Assembly: GCF_010435915.1 (NCBI RefSeq)
Contig: NZ_JAAFZH010000020.1
Coordinates: 62,001-126,000, forward strand
DNA: 64,000 nt
Source: Spirosoma terrae
GTDB lineage: Bacteria; Bacteroidota; Bacteroidia; Cytophagales; Spirosomataceae
Reading direction: 5' to 3'
Below are positions 1 through 9,414 of the stretch, in pieces. A model generated the notes under the pieces. The model searched no databases and had not been told where the DNA came from. It saw nothing but the letters and a program-made list of their open reading frames with translations. How positions within the stretch are numbered: the first letter of the stretch is position 1; each line of letters begins with the position of its first letter. Both the position numbers and the translations under genes were made by a program.

Positions 1-1539
1 CGCTACTACACACGGCGACTTACCCGCGATAAACTGAAGCTGGAATCACTGGTTCATGACAGAACGGTGCAGGTTGTCGAACAAAAAGAAGAGATTCTGG
101 CGCAGTCGGTTCGGCTCCAGATGGCTAAGGAAGTGGCCGAATCGGCCAACCGGGCCAAGAGTGAATTTCTGGCCAATATGAGCCACGAGCTACGTACCCC
201 ACTGAACGGGATTCTAGGCTTTACGCAGATTCTGCAACGTGATACCAATCTGAATGAGGGTCAACAACGTGGTCTGGGCGTTATTCGTACCAGTGGCGAA
301 CACCTGCTGACGCTCATTAATGAGGTACTCGATATTGCCAAAATTGAAGCCCAGCGTTTCGAATTTCAGCGCGCTCCATTTGCCTTGCCGGATTTACTTA
401 CGAAAGTAGCGTTGTTTTTCCGGGCGCGCGCTGAACAGAAAGGATTAACGTTTTCGTACGTACCAGAATCGAACATACCCAGTACGGTGCTGGGCGATGA
501 GAAACGACTGATGCAGGTGCTGAACAACCTGCTGAGTAATGCCGTAAAGTTTACCGAAAAAGGAAAGGTTTCCCTCGTAGTGACCAGCCAGGAAATTCGT
601 CCGGGAGCGTATCGCGTTGTTTTCCAGGTAAGCGATACGGGTATCGGCATTCCAGCCGACCGGCTGGCCGAAATTTTTCAGCCTTTTTATCAGGTACGTG
701 GCCAGCAACAGTTCATCGAAGGAACTGGATTAGGATTGGCCATTTCGGATAAACTGGTGGGATTGATGGGTGGGAATCTAAGTGTTGTCAGTAACCCGAA
801 TCAAGGCAGTACGTTTACGGTCAGTCTGCCGTTATCGGCGGATTCATCGGGCTCGCAAATGGTCATCAAGCCCACGAGCAAACGTATTACAGGTTACGAG
901 GGGCCACGTCGGCGCGTACTGGTAGCTGATGACCATGTCGATAATCGGTTAGTCGTCGTCGCCTTACTCGCATCGCTGGGTTTTCTGGTCGACGAAGCTA
1001 TCGATGGTGAACAATCGCTCGATTTGGTTCGAGTGCAACCTCCTGACTTGATTCTTATGGACCTGGTGATGCCTAAGTTAAGCGGTTTCGATGCGTTGCA
1101 ACAACTGCGTATGTGGCCCGAAGTGGCGGATACAAAAGTTATCGCGTTTTCGGCGAATGTTTTTGAGCAAAACCAGCAACGTAGTTTACGGGAGGGGTTC
1201 GATGATTTTGTGGCTAAACCCGTCGATGTCGATAATATGCTGACGAAAATAGGCCAACATCTGGCACTTACGTGGCAATACGAACCAGACACCAGTTCTG
1301 TTTTGCCATCAACTTCCGACCAGAATGATGTAGTGTTACCTCCAGCCGACCAACTCGAAAGCCTGCTTGAACGAGCTAACCAGAGCGATATTCGAGGAGT
1401 TTTAGAGAAACTTTCAGCAATTGACGCAATGAATTCAGACTATCGCCCTTTTGTTACAATACTCCGCCAGTGGGCCAATGAATTCGACACCCGACGCATT
1501 CGGCAATACCTGACCGATTGCCTGAACTCTACCCTATGA
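1..1539 (+). CDS. Hybrid sensor histidine kinase/response regulator, 5' end missing
   Basis: The frame is open from base 1, so the start and the sensor region lie outside the window; the first in-frame GTG at 67 is probably internal. Counting from that GTG, an HisKA domain carries the phospho-accepting H40 in [13 protein letters not shown]. An HATPase domain follows with N box [20 protein letters not shown] and [10 protein letters not shown] receiver domain comes next with acidic pair ADD, phosphoacceptor in [10 protein letters not shown] and the conserved Lys in FVAKPVD. A helical tail of about 80 residues follows the receiver, as in some multidomain hybrid kinases. The residues just before the kinase (a YYY run, then a basic coiled-coil segment) resemble the end of a Y_Y_Y-type periplasmic sensor, but that is inferred. 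The stop codon overlaps the start of the next gene (ATGA), so the two are probably made together as a phosphorelay. Confidence 0.93.
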   Translation, partial: RYYTRRLTRDKLKLESLVHDRTVQVVEQKEEILAQSVRLQMAKEVAESANRAKSEFLANMSHELRTPLNGILGFTQILQRDTNLNEGQQRGLGVIRTSGEHLLTLINEVLDIAKIEAQRFEFQRAPFALPDLLTKVALFFRARAEQKGLTFSYVPESNIPSTVLGDEKRLMQVLNNLLSNAVKFTEKGKVSLVVTSQEIRPGAYRVVFQVSDTGIGIPADRLAEIFQPFYQVRGQQQFIEGTGLGLAISDKLVGLMGGNLSVVSNPNQGSTFTVSLPLSADSSGSQMVIKPTSKRITGYEGPRRRVLVADDHVDNRLVVVALLASLGFLVDEAIDGEQSLDLVRVQPPDLILMDLVMPKLSGFDALQQLRMWPEVADTKVIAFSANVFEQNQQRSLREGFDDFVAKPVDVDNMLTKIGQHLALTWQYEPDTSSVLPSTSDQNDVVLPPADQLESLLERANQSDIRGVLEKLSAIDAMNSDYRPFVTILRQWANEFDTRRIRQYLTDCLNSTL

Positions 1540-3011
1540 CACCAACACCTGCCAGTATTCTGGTTGTGGACGATACCCCCCACAACATCAGTATTTTATT
1601 CGATGCATTAAGCCATTACGGGTATCATGTATTGACCGAGCGAGACGGCAAAAGCGCCCTTGAACAGATAAAATATGTCCAACCCGACCTGATTTTGCTG
1701 GACGTAATGATGCCCGGCATGAATGGTTTCGAAACCTGCCGACAACTGAAAAATAACCCCCTCTCGCGCGACATTCCAGTTATTTTCATGACGGCTATGA
1801 GCGATACCATCGACAAGGTGAATGGCTTCAATATGGGTGCTGTCGATTACATTACGAAGCCATTTCAATTGCCGGAATTGATGGCTCGTGTGCAGACCCA
1901 TTTAACCATCAGGCACTTGCAGCACGAACTGGAGCAGGCGAACGATCGTCTGGAGCAACGCGTGGCCGAACGCACGGCAGAGCTGACTCAGGCTCTGGCC
2001 GAACTCGATACGCTGAAAAATCAGCTTCAGGCTGAAAATACATACCTCCAGCAGGAGATTCGGGAAACCGGCGGATTCGGTGAGATTGTGAGTCAGAGTG
2101 CAACCTTTGCCCCCATTCTCCGCAAGGTTGAGCAGGTAGCACCTACGCCAACAACCGTACTGCTGCTGGGCGAATCAGGAACCGGGAAAGAATTGCTGGC
2201 CCGGGCCATTCACCAGCGAAGTCCGCGTAAAAATCAACCGCTTATTAAAGTCAACTGTGCAGCGTTGCCCCCTACGCTGTTTGAAAGTGAATTATTTGGC
2301 CATGAAAAAGGGGCTTTCACGGGGGCTAACACGCAGAAAATTGGCCGGTTCGAACTGGCCGATGGCGGAACGATTTTCCTGGACGAGATTGGGGAAATGC
2401 CACTGGATATGCAGGTCAAACTGCTACGTGTTTTGCAGGAAGGCGAGTTTGAGCGGGTTGGCGGCACCAAAACCCTGAAGGTGCAGGTGCGGGTAATTGC
2501 TGCCACCAACCGTACGCTTGAAACGGAAGTAGAGGCCGGTCGGTTTCGGGCCGATTTGTACTACCGACTGGCCGTATTCCCGATTCGGAGTTTACCCCTG
2601 CGGGAGCGGAAAGACGATATCCCGCTGTTAGTTCGGCACTTCTGCGATAAATACGGCCCCATCATGAACCGACGTATCGATACCATTCCTACGTCGGTTA
2701 TCAATACCTTGATGGCCTACAACTGGCCGGGCAATGTTCGGGAGCTGGAAAACATTATTGAGCGGTCATTGATTAGCTCACCGGGTCGCCAGCTCCAGCT
2801 CGACGACTGGTCAGGGGGAAGTCAGGACAGTGTATTGGCTCGCCGGGTTACGCCCCGCACCCTGGAAGAGGCCGAACGCGACCACATCACCTCCGTGTTA
2901 GAGCAAACCAAGTGGAAGGTAAGTGGCGAAAACGGAGCCGCCCGGATTCTGGACGTCATCCCCACGACCCTCGAATCGAAAATGAAAAAGCTGGGTATTG
3001 TGAGGCCGTAG
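1536..3011 (+). CDS. Sigma54-dependent response regulator (receiver, AAA+, Fis-type HTH)
   Basis: I chose the ATG at 1536, which overlaps the upstream kinase stop, over the in-frame ATG at 1518, because the receiver begins a few residues after it. Residues 6-120 are a receiver with VVDD, phosphoacceptor D56 ([10 protein letters not shown]) and the conserved Lys in ITKPF. A coiled coil of about 60 residues follows. The AAA+ domain has Walker A GESGTGKE, the sigma54-contact loop GAFTGA, Walker B IFLDEIGE and the R-finger region ATNRTLE. The C-terminal 45 residues form a Fis/FhlA-type helix-turn-helix. The protein should activate RpoN-dependent promoters when phosphorylated, most likely by the overlapping upstream kinase. 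Its targets cannot be read from this window. Confidence 0.93.
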   Translation: MTPTPASILVVDDTPHNISILFDALSHYGYHVLTERDGKSALEQIKYVQPDLILLDVMMPGMNGFETCRQLKNNPLSRDIPVIFMTAMSDTIDKVNGFNMGAVDYITKPFQLPELMARVQTHLTIRHLQHELEQANDRLEQRVAERTAELTQALAELDTLKNQLQAENTYLQQEIRETGGFGEIVSQSATFAPILRKVEQVAPTPTTVLLLGESGTGKELLARAIHQRSPRKNQPLIKVNCAALPPTLFESELFGHEKGAFTGANTQKIGRFELADGGTIFLDEIGEMPLDMQVKLLRVLQEGEFERVGGTKTLKVQVRVIAATNRTLETEVEAGRFRADLYYRLAVFPIRSLPLRERKDDIPLLVRHFCDKYGPIMNRRIDTIPTSVINTLMAYNWPGNVRELENIIERSLISSPGRQLQLDDWSGGSQDSVLARRVTPRTLEEAERDHITSVLEQTKWKVSGENGAARILDVIPTTLESKMKKLGIVRP

Positions 3012-3038
3012 GAAACTAAGCGACTTCCTGCCAGGACA

Positions 3039-3200
3039 CTATGCTTTGATGGGTCGGGCTGAAACAGTAGACGTTTTTTTAACCTTAGCTTTGTAGGAAT
3101 GAATGAACGCACTAATTTCAAGACGCTCTTCGCTAGTTGGCTGACGATTGACGACTTCTACGTCTATTTCTTCGATTAACTTTGGATTTTTTGGTTTCAT
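3039..3200 (-). CDS. Small 53-residue protein, possible antitoxin or partner of GNAT-like protein
   Basis: This short frame runs from ATG at 3200 to TAG at 3039. It begins MKPKNPKLIEEIDVEVV, has a predicted helix (TSEERLEISAFIHSYKAK) and ends in a basic tail. Its ATG overlaps the TGA of the upstream gene (ATGA at 3197-3200), the same coupling seen in real operons elsewhere in this window. The acidic N-terminus, single helix and basic tail suit a small binding partner. I do not recognise the family. The antitoxin idea rests only on size, coupling and the GNAT-like neighbour. The gene converges on the response regulator that ends at 3011. Confidence 0.6.
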   Translation of the reverse strand: MKPKNPKLIEEIDVEVVNRQPTSEERLEISAFIHSYKAKVKKTSTVSARPIKA

Positions 3201-3739
3201 AAGTAAAGTTTTATTAAGTCATTAGCTGCCTGCGTATCAACAAACATTCGGATTGAATTACCCAAACGTTGCGCTCCCAGTAGTTCCCGATAGTGATTGA
3301 TCAGTTTCGTTTTAGACTCAAATACGATAAAACCCTCATAGCCTCTTACAAACGACTCTTGACAAGCAATAGCAAATAAATTACCGGCTACGCCCTGATA
3401 CAAACGCTCTTTGCTCCGGTTAAACGGGGCCGACTCAACTACGTTGATAAAAATGTGATCCCCTAAGTCAGACCAACTAATCAAGCCTTGTATGACGTCT
3501 GGATTTTCCTGCGTGGTTAACTTATAAACAACCCGATCAGCCAATTTAATTTCTCTTTTCCAGTCAAAGGACCAGAATTTTTTATGTAAACCAGGCAGGT
3601 CTTTTTTTGTGATTTCAAGAAAGACAGTCTGAAACTGTTCTTGACTAATTCGATTTGTAATCAATTTCCTAGTGTTGGACAGAGCAAAGCATAGGGACAA
3701 GATACAACTAATTAGTGTAACATCGAATCGACACCACAT
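3197..3739 (-). CDS. GNAT-like acetyltransferase-fold protein of unknown role
   Basis: The frame encodes up to 180 residues. The C-terminal half holds a segment (YQGVAGNLFAIACQES) resembling the acetyl-CoA pyrophosphate loop of GNAT enzymes (Q/R-x-x-G-x-A/G). It is followed by a strand (GYEGFIVFESKTK) and INHYRELLGAQ, which is typical of the last GNAT strands and helix. The first 25 residues from ATG 3739 are hydrophobic and unlike a GNAT start; TTG at 3664 is a plausible alternative that would give about 155 residues. The gene is coupled by an ATGA overlap to a 53-residue downstream protein. GNAT folds occur both in housekeeping acetyltransferases and in toxins that acetylate aminoacyl-tRNA (TacT, AtaT). 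Which applies here is not visible. Confidence 0.65.
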   Translation of the reverse strand: MWCRFDVTLISCILSLCFALSNTRKLITNRISQEQFQTVFLEITKKDLPGLHKKFWSFDWKREIKLADRVVYKLTTQENPDVIQGLISWSDLGDHIFINVVESAPFNRSKERLYQGVAGNLFAIACQESFVRGYEGFIVFESKTKLINHYRELLGAQRLGNSIRMFVDTQAANDLIKLYL

Positions 3740-3954
3740 CCATCTCTAGTCGACAGGTTGCACGTCCCGAAAGAAAGTAAGTAGCTCATACCCAACTCCC
3801 GAAATATCCCGACGTTCCCGAAATATCGTTATTAAACAAGAACAAGTTCTGTCATCATTTTTTAAATAAACCACTGACTATCAGTAGAATAATATTTAGA
3901 AAATAGCTGGTATAGGCTTTGCCAACGTAGTAACCGGATACCAATCATTCGGTT

Positions 3955-4725
3955 ATGTGTACGGTCACTTATCTTCCGCAGCCCCGTGCTGGCTTTCTGC
4001 TAACCTCCAGTCGGGATGAAAAAACGATTCGTCCGGCAGCTATTTTTCCGGTTCGTTACCAGTCGTCCTATCACAAAATTTGCTACCCCAAAGACCCGCA
4101 AAGTGCGGGTAGCTGGGTAGCCGCTTCGTCCCAACTGACCGTTTGTTTGCTTAATGGGGCCTTTCGAGCGCATGCACCTCGTGCACCTTACCGCCATAGC
4201 CGAGGTCTGGTTGTCCTGTCGGTTTTTGACTATCCATCGCCTGCGGACTGGTTCGCTGCCTACAATTTTATAGGTCTCGAACCCTTCACGCTGATCATCA
4301 TTGAGCCGGAAGCCACTTGCCAGCGCTTTACACATCCCGTTGAGCGGCTATGGGAAGTACGCTGGGATGGGCAAACTCCTCACCTCCGCCAGCTCAATCC
4401 GCAACTCCCGCACATCTGGTCGTCTGTTACCTTGTATTCGGATGAGGTGATTGCCCGGCGGCAGCAGTGGTTTGGAGACTGGCTTGTTCAGCAACCGACG
4501 GATGGGTTTAAGGTTTCAGCCATCCGTGATTTCCATAAACAGGCGGGTGCTGGCGATACGGTCAATGGTGTGCTTATGAACCGAGGAAATGGGATGCAAA
4601 CCATCAGCCTAACCACCATTCATCAGGAGGGCGAAAATGCCATGATGTGCTACGAAGATTTACTGACCAATACGATACGTCATCAACAACTTTCTACTAC
4701 GAATGAACACGTTTTTGCTCACTGA
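3955..4725 (+). CDS. NRDE (TANGO2-like) family protein
   Basis: The protein has 256 residues and starts MCTVTYLPQP, which puts a cysteine at position 2 as in the NRDE/TANGO2 family. This family is related to N-terminal nucleophile hydrolases, where that Cys can become the nucleophile after Met removal. The family signature NRDE appears as SSRDE at 18-22, so the Asn is replaced by Ser. A GSWVA segment near residue 50 also fits the family. It is the first gene of a four-gene run in which each start overlaps the preceding stop. The biochemical role of bacterial NRDE proteins is poorly known. In this setting it could process the product of the ATP-grasp enzyme, but that is inference. Confidence 0.85.
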   Translation: MCTVTYLPQPRAGFLLTSSRDEKTIRPAAIFPVRYQSSYHKICYPKDPQSAGSWVAASSQLTVCLLNGAFRAHAPRAPYRHSRGLVVLSVFDYPSPADWFAAYNFIGLEPFTLIIIEPEATCQRFTHPVERLWEVRWDGQTPHLRQLNPQLPHIWSSVTLYSDEVIARRQQWFGDWLVQQPTDGFKVSAIRDFHKQAGAGDTVNGVLMNRGNGMQTISLTTIHQEGENAMMCYEDLLTNTIRHQQLSTTNEHVFAH

Positions 4726-5839
4726 ACGCCCCATACAACCTAGCCAGAATCCACTGCCTTCTGTTGCGGGTAGTACGTCCAAAATGGCCCATATACGCCA
4801 GTGGCTGAGCCGCTTTCGGATTCGCTTGTTCAATTGGGAATACTGGCCGTTTACGGTGGTGTATATTCCTGTCTTCGTCTATTATCTCTATCTGGCGGCT
4901 AAAGCCAGGTCGCTGTTCTTTTTTTCGGCCTCGAATCCAGCGATCGAAAGTGGTGGTTTACTTGGTGAATCTAAAATCGATATTCTGGACCTGATTAGTG
5001 ATCAGTTTAAACCAAAAACGCTGTTTTTCAGGCAGTTCGTTTCAATAAATCAAATTCTAAATCGGATGGTGCTGGCTGGTTTCTGGTTTCCAATTATTGC
5101 CAAACCGAATCAGGGCGAACGGGGATGGCGCGTTGAAAAGCTACATAATGAAGATGAATTGACAGAGTACCTACTGACGAACCACATGGACCTGATTGTG
5201 CAGGAATACGTCGACGAATCCATCGAATTAGGTGTGTTCTACTACCGAATGCCGGGGGAGAAAACGGGGACTATTTCATCGATCGTACAAAAAGAATTTC
5301 TGTCAATTACGGGAGATGGTCAATCAACCATGCTGCAACTGATCAGTCAGAGTGACCGTGCCATGCTCCAACTTTCTGCTTTGATCGAACGCTACGGAGA
5401 TCATCTTAATGACGTACTGGATCGAAAGCAAGTAGTCCAATTGATGCCCATTGGTAACCACTGCCGGGGCACTAAATTCCTGAATGCCAACCACCTGATT
5501 ACACCTGAACTGGTTGCGGTTTTCGACCAGATTAGCCTCTCCATTGATGGATTTTACTACGGTCGATACGATCTCCGGTGCCGATCTATTGAAGACCTGT
5601 ATCAGGGAAAACATATATCCATTCTGGAACTGAACGGGGCCGGGGCTGAACCGGCACACATCTATCACCCCGGCTTTTCATTGTGGCAGGGGTGGCGGAT
5701 TCTGCTCCAGCACTGGCATATTCTCTACACCATCAGTCGTGAAAATCACCGTCGGGGGGTGCCTTACATGACCAGGCAGGAAGCATTGACGATTTACCGA
5801 CGGATTCAAACCTATAGCAAACCTACGCCAACGCTATGA
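4703..5839 (+). CDS. Membrane-anchored ATP-grasp ligase-like protein
   Basis: The frame has 378 residues from ATG 4703, overlapping the NRDE gene by 23 bases; ATG at 4784 (MAHIRQWL) is an alternative. One hydrophobic segment lies at about residues 50-68. The rest looks like an ATP-grasp domain: PIIAKPNQGERGWRV (lysine K134 and a Gly-rich loop), IVQEYV (E168), D290 in RYDLRC, and a metal-binding E-x-N (ELN, 309-311) near the end. ATP-grasp enzymes join a carboxylate to an amine or thiol through an acylphosphate. It is not a standard D-Ala-D-Ala ligase: the spacing differs and it has a membrane anchor. A LysE exporter and a hydrolase follow with overlapping starts, so the product may be an exported amide or peptide. 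The substrate is unknown. Confidence 0.75.
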   Translation: MNTFLLTERPIQPSQNPLPSVAGSTSKMAHIRQWLSRFRIRLFNWEYWPFTVVYIPVFVYYLYLAAKARSLFFFSASNPAIESGGLLGESKIDILDLISDQFKPKTLFFRQFVSINQILNRMVLAGFWFPIIAKPNQGERGWRVEKLHNEDELTEYLLTNHMDLIVQEYVDESIELGVFYYRMPGEKTGTISSIVQKEFLSITGDGQSTMLQLISQSDRAMLQLSALIERYGDHLNDVLDRKQVVQLMPIGNHCRGTKFLNANHLITPELVAVFDQISLSIDGFYYGRYDLRCRSIEDLYQGKHISILELNGAGAEPAHIYHPGFSLWQGWRILLQHWHILYTISRENHRRGVPYMTRQEALTIYRRIQTYSKPTPTL

Positions 5840-6459
5840 ACCTGCTTATCAGCACATTTTTCGCCGGACTGATCGTCAGCTTCCTGGGAACATTGCCGCC
5901 GGGCGTGCTCAACGTAACCGTTACCCGCATTACATTGCGGCAGGGGCAATGGTCGGCATTAGGGTTTGTACTGGCCTGCGGATTAGTGGAATTTGTGTAC
6001 AGTTATCTGGCTGTTCTCATTACTCAACTCGTGGTACAGAATGGCGTTATCAGATACCTGACCGATGGGCTGACGGCCGCCGTCTTGCTGGGTATGGGTG
6101 TGTATTACCTCCGAAAACCCGTTGCCATACCGACTGAACATCAACACAAAACTCATCCCTTTAAACTGGGTATTCTGTTGAGTTTACTTAATCTGGCGGC
6201 ATTCCCGTTCTGGACAATTTATACCGCCCTGCTTATTCAGAAGGGTTGGGTTAGCCTGATGAGTCCGTCAGAAATGATAATTTACGTCACAGGAATTGCC
6301 ATCGGTACGCTGCTTGGATTGTGGGTATTTGTCTGGCTAAGTAGCTGGGTCAGGCAATTGCTGGCGAATTACTATCACCGGATCGATCAACTGACCGGCT
6401 TGCTGCTGGTGGGTTTATCCGTTGTTCAATGTCTGGTCTGGCTGGTTAATCCGCTATGA
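5836..6459 (+). CDS. LysE/RhtB family exporter
   Basis: The protein has 207 residues with about six hydrophobic helices. The N-terminal helix contains SFLGTLPPGVLNVTVTR, matching the Pro-Gly signature in the first helix of LysE/RhtB amino-acid exporters. The length is normal for the family. The ATG overlaps the stop of the ATP-grasp gene by four bases (ATGA), and its own stop overlaps the next start, so the four genes are probably translated as a unit. LysE proteins export amino acids and small derivatives by proton antiport. Here the likely cargo is the product of the upstream ligase, which is inferred from the coupling. Confidence 0.87.
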   Translation: MNLLISTFFAGLIVSFLGTLPPGVLNVTVTRITLRQGQWSALGFVLACGLVEFVYSYLAVLITQLVVQNGVIRYLTDGLTAAVLLGMGVYYLRKPVAIPTEHQHKTHPFKLGILLSLLNLAAFPFWTIYTALLIQKGWVSLMSPSEMIIYVTGIAIGTLLGLWVFVWLSSWVRQLLANYYHRIDQLTGLLLVGLSVVQCLVWLVNPL

Positions 6460-7328
6460 AAGCATGGTTGACGAAGTACCGATTTTATAGCTTACTGAGC
6501 TTACTAATGATTACCTGGCTGGTGCTGGCGCAGGGGTGTATGAGCTTTCGGACGACCGATTCAAAAGCGGTAGCCGAATTCGCGCAACGAGGACTCACGT
6601 TGGTACCCCAACAATTGACTCTGGCGAGCCGAACCTTACACTACATGACCATTGGCGATACAGACCAGCCTACCCTGATTTTTGTCCATGGCTCACCCGG
6701 TAGCTGGAACGCTTTTGAAACCTACTTGAGAGACAGCCTTTTGCTGGAACATTTTCGGATGGCTAGTCTGGATAGACCGGGCTTTGGGACTAGCAATTTC
6801 GGCAAATCGACGGGGATACAGGAGCAATCGGACCTGCTTAGTCCGGTTTTGCACAAGTTGAAGAACGGCAAACCGATGTACCTGATTGGCCATAGTCTGG
6901 GTGTGCCAATCATCCTTAAACTCGCTGCCGACAATCCCGACTTACCCATTGCTGGTTTGGTTCTGCTGGCTGGATCAGTATCTCCTGCCGACGAGCCTCG
7001 CGAGCGGTGGCGGGGACTACTTGATGCGCCACCATTTCGATATCTGCTGCCGGGTGCCATTCGGGCCAGTAATCATGAACTGCGATTGTTCAAGCAAGAT
7101 ATCGTGACCATACAACCCGCTTTCAAGCGCATAACCTGCCCTGTATTTATCATGCATGGCGACAAAGACCCGCTGGTACCACCCCCTAATGCGATCTATG
7201 CTCGAAAGATGCTCGTCAATTCGGCCCATGTCGAGTTGATCTGGCTGAAAGAAGCCAATCATTTTATTCCCTGGACTCGCTTCCCCTATATCCGGGCGGT
7301 GTTGCTAGGCATTGCCCTTAACCCTTGA
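6456..7328 (+). CDS. Alpha/beta hydrolase, putative lipoprotein
   Basis: The protein has 290 residues. An N-terminal hydrophobic stretch ends in LAQGC (C28), a plausible lipobox, so the enzyme is probably anchored in the periplasm or outer membrane. The alpha/beta hydrolase core shows the oxyanion segment VHGSPG, the nucleophile elbow GHSLG with S147, the acid D238 in HGDKDPLVP and the histidine H269 in NHFIPW. The catalytic triad is complete. It is the last gene of the overlapping four-gene run. The substrate cannot be told from sequence; an ester or amide related to the exported compound would fit the context. Confidence 0.88.
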   Translation: MKAWLTKYRFYSLLSLLMITWLVLAQGCMSFRTTDSKAVAEFAQRGLTLVPQQLTLASRTLHYMTIGDTDQPTLIFVHGSPGSWNAFETYLRDSLLLEHFRMASLDRPGFGTSNFGKSTGIQEQSDLLSPVLHKLKNGKPMYLIGHSLGVPIILKLAADNPDLPIAGLVLLAGSVSPADEPRERWRGLLDAPPFRYLLPGAIRASNHELRLFKQDIVTIQPAFKRITCPVFIMHGDKDPLVPPPNAIYARKMLVNSAHVELIWLKEANHFIPWTRFPYIRAVLLGIALNP

Positions 7329-7383
7329 ATGCGGAAGCTATCGGGTAGTATTGGTACTGAAAAACGGTTGAAATCGGTCCTTT

Positions 7384-8070
7384 ATGACAGCAAAAATACT
7401 CCTCTTTTGCCTTTTTTTATTTGTAACCGGCTCAACGTCAGCCCAAAAAAGGATTGTAGGCCAGATTGTAAATGCACGTACGCAAACGGGTTTGCCGTTT
7501 GCCACAATTCGCATACAACACACAACCACTGGTACAACTGCCGACAGTATGGGCCGGTTTATACTGATCGTTCCTGGTTTAGCCAGCGAATTAACTATCA
7601 ACGCGTTAGGATACGAACCACTGCATATTCGGGCGGCCGATGCTCAGTTGATTCTGCTTTCGGAGAGTCATCAGTACCTGAACGAAGTAACTGTCCGGTC
7701 TATCAACCCGGCGCACCGGATTATTCAACAGGCAGTTATCAATTTGCCCAGGAATGATCCCGAACAATTACAATCCTTTACCTACGAAGCCTATCACGTT
7801 TCTACAATTGGTTCAGCAGGTAGCCAATTGACCACATCGACAAGAAACAAACGAATTAGCCGATTAGCGGCCCGGCTGGATACAAGTTATTTGTCAGTTA
7901 ATGAATCCTATTCAACACGGCAATTTTTGGCTCCTGATCTGACGCAGGAAGTGATTACGGCCTCTCATACGTCCGGGTCAAAAAGTACGCTCTTTGCATC
8001 CCTAAGGCCTCTTTTAGAGCCGTTTGGTGTGAACCATACAGACTACAATGACCAGACAACAAAAAGCTAA
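7384..8070 (+). pseudogene. Truncated DUF5686-type carboxypeptidase-regulatory-like protein
   Basis: The frame has a signal peptide ending TGSTSAQ, then a CarboxypepD_reg-like domain (residues about 22-95) and the segment NPAHRIIQQAVINLPRNDPE. DUF5686 proteins continue from this point with an outer-membrane-like region to about 800 residues. Here similarity continues to about residue 215 (EVITASHTSGSKS) and then the frame stops. Bases 7955-8070 are also the antisense 3' end of the ClC gene, so the distal part of this gene appears to have been lost by a deletion or rearrangement. A short secreted regulatory-domain protein could still be made. The family assignment is from memory of the family pattern. 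Confidence 0.65.
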
Positions 8071-9221
8071 TCACGCAGGCCACAGACGCATAAGGCGCAA
8101 CCTCACCACCAAACAACTCAATGGCCAATATACTGCAGGCAATGGGCGTATTGGCCGCTCCGGCCAGCAGGCTCACGAAGCCAATTGCCGCAAACGTTGA
8201 ACGGTCGGCTCCAACCACATCCGCATAAAAACTACCGGCGGTTGCTCCGATGAATAAAATGGGGGTGATAACACTTCCACTCCGACTGATACTTAACGTA
8301 ATGACGGTAAATAAGGCTTTTAGCAGAAAGGTATAGAAAGCAACAGGTTGCCCCTTTATACAGTTTTCGAGCAGGTCAAGCCCCAGCCCCAGATAAGCCC
8401 GTGAAAAAAATAAGGGTTAGCGCAACCAGAACCAGTCCGCCCAGCAAGCCCTTCCAGGGGCGCCATATAGGAATACGGTTTATGAAGGCTGTACTTTTCT
8501 GAATAACCCGAATGAGTCCGTAAGCACACAAACCAAAAAAGATCCCTCCACCTAGTAACTGGAGAAAAAAGCCCCGACCAAAGTCTGGCACGAATGCTAA
8601 TGGATAATAGAAAAACGTAACGCCCAGGGCTGATGAAATCTGATAGGCCGTGATCGAAGCCACAAAGGCAGGCAGTAATACGTCGTATAGAATCACCCCT
8701 ACCGCCAACACTTCGATGCCAAACAATGCTCCCGCTATAGGTGCTCCAAATACGCAGGCAAACCCGGCGCAGAAACCACAGAGTACCATCTTCCGCCGGT
8801 CAACGTCGTCGACACGGAACACATTGGCGCAGACACTACCCAATCCCGCACCGATCTGCGCACAAGGACTTTCTTTACCAGCCGAGCCACCCGTAGCCAG
8901 AATCAGAATAACATTGACAACTTTGGTTGGCACAAAACTGCCTTCCATTTTACCATAATTTTTGTTGATAGCAGCAATCAGCGCATCGGTCCCGATATGC
9001 TGCTTCAGAACAAACTGACTAAGAAGGTTAGCCGTAAAAAAACTCAGCGGGAGTAAATAAAAAACGTGTTGGTAATGATTGCTTTCCTCAATGACATGAT
9101 GGATAAACAGGATAAAACCAGATACCGCCAGCCCTGTCAGACACCCTATCAGAATAGAAATGACGATCCACTTGAGAACGCTAAGAAACAGTACCAGCTC
9201 TTCATTAATACGCATGACCAA
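7955..9221 (-). pseudogene. ClC-type chloride channel/transporter gene with a one-base frameshift
   Basis: The first 281 codons (9221 to 8376) encode the N-terminal two thirds of a ClC protein, with GGSAGKESPCAQIGAG, the counterpart of the G-K/R-E-G-P gating-glutamate motif. This frame ends in GLSGAGA then TGA. In the next frame the protein continues without a stop: RAYLGLGLDLLENC, SRSGSVITPILFIGATAG (second filter motif) and LLAGAANTPIACSILAIELF, up to the conserved SGHxSLY ending, then a tail to 7955. The shift falls at a run of seven T on the coding strand (8404-8410 as A on the plus strand); six T would restore one frame of about 422 codons, normal for a ClC without CBS domains. It may be a real mutation, phase variation or a homopolymer reading error. 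The 3' tail overlaps the truncated gene on the other strand. Confidence 0.85.
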
Positions 9222-9327
9222 TTAACGAACCAGTTGGTTAACCTGTTGGATTACCTGGCTTAGACACTACGTTCTACCAGTCTGCAACAATGCCTATTGT
9301 ATCAGAACTCATCTGCTCCGTACGTTT

Positions 9328-9391
9328 CAGCCCACTCCGTTCTTTTGGTTGCCATCACACGAATGCGTGGCCCAAAGAACGGAGTGGGCTG
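9328..9391. repeat. 18-bp perfect inverted repeat with 28-base loop
   Basis: Bases 9328-9345 are the exact reverse complement of 9374-9391. The element lies between the end of treY (9415) and the start of the ClC gene (9221), both on the minus strand. It could be a terminator or RNA-stability hairpin for the treZ-treY transcript, but no U-tract follows on the minus strand. Confidence 0.6.
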
Positions 9392-9414
9392 GATAGACCC
9401 TGTTCTGAGTCTAA

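Noticed and set aside
2822-3121. Minus-strand frame overlapping the end of the sigma54 regulator
   Set aside because: It lies antisense to a clear coding region and shows no independent features.
4703-5839. D-alanine-D-alanine ligase
   Set aside because: The ATP-grasp core is recognisable, but the membrane anchor and motif spacing do not fit Ddl, and there are no cell-wall gene neighbours.
8376-8430. Programmed ribosomal frameshift in the ClC gene
   Set aside because: There is a T run but no clear slippery heptamer plus stimulatory structure, and no reason to regulate a ClC this way; slippage or error is simpler.
9328-9391. Insertion sequence remnant
   Set aside because: No transposase frame or target duplication is visible around the repeat.
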